DNA of 64,000 nucleotides, taken from contig CM064872.1 in the NCBI GenBank assembly GCA_032719365.1, positions 58,828,891 through 58,892,890 on the forward strand, in the 5' to 3' direction. This DNA is from Prinsepia uniflora (lineage: Eukaryota > Streptophyta > Magnoliopsida > Rosales > Rosaceae). The translations under genes and the position numbers were made by a program. Below the pieces are notes generated by a model, which was given only the letters and a program-made list of their open reading frames with translations, searched no databases and was not told where the DNA came from. Of this stretch, positions 59,933 to 64,000 are shown piece after piece (position 1 is the first letter of the stretch; each line of letters starts with the position of its first letter).

Positions 59933-62569
59933 TATAATGACCCGGACTTTCATTGAGGTAAAATCGGAAAAGAAAATTGGAATTTATCATTTTTCCATGA
60001 AAGTCAAAGTCAAAGGGTTGACTTTAACTAAGGGCAAATTGTTGAGTTTTTAATCGGGAAGGTTTCTAGCGATTCCGAAAACACCATTAGGAAGGTTTCG
60101 GCCTCCCAAGTACGTCGGCATGCGGCATGCCAGAAATGGGATTTGGATGGGTTCGTTTTGGGTATGAGATGTGTAAAGGCATTTTGGTCATTTTTTTAAT
60201 GGAGGGCATTTTCGTAATTTTACTTTTGGGATATTTTTGGTGGCTGAATTGGGGTCTGACACATGTCCTTATCCCTTTGCTCTTTGTGCCACCGTCCTTG
60301 TATGGCTGTGTGTGAGTTAGTATATGTGAGTTTGTGGGTGTGTGTGTTTTTGTGCTCTCGGCCATGAAAAGAAAAAGGGGAATTAGAGAAACCAAGAGAA
60401 GGAGAGAAGCAAAGGAGAAGGAAGATAGGAGAGTGAGACATGATATAGGTTTTGAAACAGAAAAAGGAGGAGGTTTCAGGCTCATACCGTAAGAAAGAGA
60501 TGAAAACCCCGAGATGGTGTTTTGGGTTGGAAGTTGCACAATCATGTTTTAGTTCAGAAGCTTGGAAACAAGCTTGTTTTCTACTCCCATGTGATCCTGC
60601 GACCGTAATAAGGTCCCTAGTTGGTGGTTTTGAATGTTGGAAGTGCCCAGAACCGAAGAGCAAACTTTTGAAGGAAAGGGGTGAGTATGGTTCCTTTTTT
60701 ATCGATCGTTTTCCCTGATTTTTGAGACCATATCCATTGTTGGGTTAGTTTAGAGTATGTTGGTCAGAACAGATTAGAAAATGAGTTAGAAACGAGGGAG
60801 AACAAGTTGGGTCGGGTTTCCGGGTCAGGCGTTTGAGTTGCAGGAAAACGAATCGAGAGGAGGTTGAAGACGATGCTACAATGCAGGTGTGTGGCTCCCA
60901 CACGTAGCCACTTTGGGTGGCGCGTGGGGTCCGTGCGGGGGAATTTTGAGAAACGGTCAACACACTTTTTGATGTAATCATTGTAACGAACATTTTGGTA
61001 TAGGTTTTGAGGCAATCAGACACTGTCTCGGGGTATTTTTGGGTGTCCGAAGCATATGTTTAATATTTAAAAATTAATAGAATTTTTTTTTTTGGGAGTT
61101 AGGGTTTGTGTCAGGAGGTTACCGAAAGGTTAAAGGTTCGGGAAACCTTAATAACTTCATATTGTGCTATTGGACAGGAGACGGAACCCCTGGGATTGAC
61201 AAGGAACGCGCTTAAGTGACGAAATTGCAATGTGAGTGGACGTTTTATTTTATTAAAATATTGTTCATGTATGTTTATGAGTTTAAAATTTTTCTTATGT
61301 GTTTTGATGATAATTATGTGATTGCGCATTTTATTGGAATTTCGAACAATTTTATGAATATTTAATTACGTGGTTTTCGAAGATTTTCGTGAACTCTGAT
61401 TGAAATATGATCTTTTGAGTTTGAGCATGCGTTGTGATTGAATGGAGTTGATTATTGAATGATGGGTGATTTCATATGAAATTGGATGGTTTTGGAAACC
61501 CCTTGAGGGCTCGTTTTATGATGCGCCTTTGATTGGTCTTTTCTTGGTTTTTTACTTTAATTCTAGATTTGGGCTGAACAAGATTTGATTGATGAAATAA
61601 AGAGGGTTTTATATGATTCTCTGGATAGTTCTACGAAATTTGGCCTTAGTGGTACGTTTTACGGGCAATGACATGTTAAGCTGTATTTGGGGCTTGGGCC
61701 TGAGAATCTGTGGTTGATGTGATATGTTGTGATGAGAATATGTGTTTCTTGACATGTGTGATAGATGTGTGTATGTACTTTTTGGTAATGGTGATGTGAT
61801 AATTGTGCTTTGGACTTGGTTATGTGATAATGCTTGTTAGATGTGGGTCTCAACCGTCGATCTGAGGGCTCCAGATCCTAAGGCTAGTGATGATGATTAT
61901 GATGCTGATATGGTCTCATTTGGAGATAACCTGGTATTGCGTTGTTGTGATGACTCAGATGTCGAGCAGGGCTCCAGTTCCTGAGTCTGTGTCACTCGGA
62001 CATCGAGCAGGGCTCCAGTTCCCGAGTATATTGTCTACCGATAGTGCACTTGTGATGTATTGACTGATATGGTGATTGATGTGGCACACATGATGATTGC
62101 TCTTGTGCTTGTGCATCGATGTTGAGTGTTTGTTGTAAACTTGTAATGTGCCTGCCAGTGGGGCAGTGGTTTGATGTTTGATATTGTGAGTCGATAATGG
62201 ATTAGCCGTGAAATGTATGGATTGATGTGACAAGAAATGTGGTTTGGTTATGTGAATTTGATGTGATAGATTCATATGTTATGACGTGTTCATATCTCGT
62301 GGTTCAACAGATTTGCATGCATGGTTTTGGGAAAACGGAGGGTCAATACCGGTTGTTTTCAAATTATATTTTTACACTATTTCTTTTTGTCCACTCACAC
62401 GTTTTCTTGGTTTTGTAACCCTTCAGGACCGCTGCATAGAGATTGAGGCTCAAGAAGTGGAGGCATGAATTAACGAAATGTGCATTTATCCCTTGTCTGA
62501 CTACGTTTCTGTCAGATGGGAGCAGGACCCGAGTGTCTTATTCGTATGTGGTCGAGTTGGGTCCTGTCA
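59933..62569 (+). mobile_element. Solo LTR, perfect target duplication GATTT
   Basis: 2637 bp. The first bases TATAATGACCCGG are TGTAACGACCCGG with two transitions; the end is GGGTCCTGTCA. GATTT lies at 59928-59932 and 62570-62574. It carries two hairpins with the same loop and covarying arms (61952-61987, 61994-62027). Confidence 0.95.
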
Positions 62570-62944
62570 GATTTGGATAGACTTGTGCAGTTGTGCAATA
62601 ACACGTGAACATGTAGGGAGTTCCAGTTTGAGCAACTTCCACGCAAGCATGTAGTGGTCGTATGTCGATTTATGAGAGTTAATGTCTACTTTTTTTCTTC
62701 TCAGTGTTATAATACTTGGTTGAATACTTATTCCGAAACTAATTATCCGGTTTCAAGAGATATGGCAACATGGGTAATACTAGAAGAAGTTCTCAATCAT
62801 GATGTACACCCTCCTACATGCAAAGTCAAGCCTAGTTGCAACAAGAAGTTAAAGATACCACCCATAGGAGAGGGTGCACATACCTATAAATGTTCAAGGT
62901 GTGGTGGTCGAAAAGGCCAAGTACCACTTCGTACTCCATCATAG
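62570..62944 (+). pseudogene. MuDR-type MULE transposase, C-terminal part
   Basis: It continues after the solo LTR. A degraded SWIM-like segment (TCREFQFEQLPRKH, where family members have CxC...CxH, about 62610-62650) is followed by VVVCRFMRVNVY, YNTWLNTYSETNYPVS and the tail PPTCKVKPSCNKKLKIPPIG...YKCSRCGGRKGQ, with stop at 62942-62944. The Pro/Lys-rich linker and CSRCGxxGH-like knuckle are typical of MuDR C-termini. Confidence 0.8.
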
Positions 62945-62974
62945 ACAACATTACTAAAGGTAAAAATTACACAT

Positions 62975-63142
62975 CAATGACCAATAATTTGTTGAAAGCT
63001 TATGCATTCACCTATTTAAGTTCGTGTGTAGCATTTACATAAGCTTGAACATGTGTAACCTTTACATAAGCTTGAACACCACCTTTACATAACCTTTGCA
63101 TAGGTGCATACATAAGCTTTCAACAAAATATTGGTCCTTAAT
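62975..63142. repeat. Inverted repeat with AAGCTT-rich centre
   Basis: CCAATAATTTGTTGAAAGCT (about 62981) is the near inverse of AGCTTTCAACAAAATATTGG (about 63116). Between them TTTACATAAGCTTGAACA-like words recur about three times. Confidence 0.7.
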
Positions 63143-63143
63143 G

Positions 63144-63334
63144 ACAGGACCCAACCCGACGAACCCTACATACAATGTATTGGGGTCCTGCTCCCGTATG
63201 ACAGGTAACCTAACATACCAAAAGTATCCACGAAACCTTATCAAACAAGGGATCCTTTTGGTATTTTAGGTTATCTGTTAGCCAAGACCAGGACCCGAAT
63301 ACATTGTATGTAGGGTTCGTCGGGTTAGGTCTTG
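63144..63334. repeat. Palindrome made of two inverted LTR 3' ends
   Basis: 63144-63230 (TGACAGGACCCAACCCGACG...) is the inverse of an LTR end like 62500-62569. 63251-63334 repeats it in the plus direction (...CGTCGGGTTAGGTCTTG). The arms share about 85 bp, including CCCTACATACAATGTATT, with about 20 bases between them. Confidence 0.8.
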
Positions 63335-64000
63335 TGTAACGACCCGGACCTTCAACGAGGGTAAAATCAGAAAAGTTGGATGAAATGGACCATTTTGTCC
63401 ATGGAAGTCAAATGTTGACCTTTTTTGTCCAACGTGAAAGGGTTGACTTTTTTGGTCAAAGTCAATGGGTTGATTTCGACTTACCAAGGTCAAAATATTG
63501 ACTTTTTGACCGAGATAGTTTTTGGAAATTCCAAAAAACATTGTTAGGAAGGTCTCGGTCTCCCGAGAACGTCGACATGCAGCATGTTGGAAATGGAGTT
63601 CAAACGGTTTCGATTCGGGTTTAGACTACATAGGGGAAATTTGGTATTTATGTTGGGAGGGCATTTTTGTCATTTGGAATTGTGAAATATTTGTCTTGGA
63701 TTAATTAAATGGTGACAAGTGTCGCTTTTATATCTTTAGGGATTGTGCAACCGACCTTGTTGTGTGTGTTTGTTTGTTTGTTTTAAACATATGTATTGTT
63801 GTTGTTTCGGCCAAGGAAGAAGAAATGGAAAATAAAAGAGATGCGGAGGAAATCAGGAAGGGAAAAGAGAGTGATCAAACTTAATTGAGTGATCCAACTC
63901 AATTTGTTTTACAATGAGAGAGGGACGCGTGAATAACTGAGTGCAAAAGGGGAGGAGGAGGAGAGCAGAGGAATTATGGAATTTAGGAAAAAAAAATGCC
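63335..64000 (+). mobile_element. Start of another long LTR, cut by the window edge
   Basis: TGTAACGACCCGGACC begins directly after an LTR 3' end, a tail-to-head LTR junction. The sequence follows the start of the LTR at 59933 (AAAATCAGAAAAG, GTTGACTTT, GGAAGGTCTCGGTCTCCC). It runs past position 64000. Confidence 0.85.

Noticed and set aside
60087..60663. Two overlapping minus-strand frames of about 150 codons
   Set aside because: Inside a solo LTR, low-complexity Ser/Thr/His content, no family resemblance.

Overview
The window is plant nuclear DNA, from a eudicot of undetermined species. It has GT-AG introns, retroelements primed by initiator-Met tRNA, a LINE, a tRNA-derived SINE, MULEs and a hAT-like MITE. 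It is mostly nested transposable elements around one gene that looks intact. That gene is a three-exon CCDC47/DUF1682 homologue (52284-55810, + strand, predicted 506 residues), an ER-membrane protein.

Layout. 1-2300: truncated minus-strand long LTR. 2301-2515: 5S-rRNA-derived (Cassandra-like) fragment. 2516-4832: 3' half of a Ty1/copia element with its LTR. 4833-5544: LINE 3' fragment (minus). 5545-5994 plus 15264-20270: 3' part of a Tat/Retand-like Ty3/gypsy element, with integrase end, 115-bp tandem repeats, a spliced antisense ORF and a 3' LTR. A 9.3-kb non-coding LTR element (LARD-like, 5995-15263) splits it. 20524-23383: truncated LTR inside a 70-bp tandem duplication. 23779-25243 and 34636-35133: exons of a decayed DExH7-type RNA helicase gene, split by a Ty1/copia element (27036-34394). 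That copia element carries an in-place inversion and a nested solo LTR. 35270-40045: 3'-truncated LINE with a solo LTR inside. 41233-52119: MULE with a 9-bp target duplication. It holds a broken MuDR-like gene, a GRF zinc-finger gene and two solo LTRs, and it ends 156 bp before the CCDC47-homologue start codon. 55905-56585: hAT-like MITE. 57988-62944: dead MuDR-type transposase split by a solo LTR. 63144-64000: inverted LTR end and the start of another LTR.

The long LTRs (2.6-3.3 kb, TGTAACGACCCG...GGTCCTGTCA) dominate. Five solo LTRs have perfect 5-bp target duplications, and each sits inside another transposon. The least expected signal is inside these LTRs: arrays of short inverted repeats whose stem sequences change together, including strings of 15-bp hairpins at an exact 16-bp period (39-85, 38260-38290, 38351-38397).

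No bacterial-type operon, CRISPR array or RNA gene was found. Reading frames, splice sites and element ends were read by eye. Family names come from recognised motifs and have not been checked against any database.
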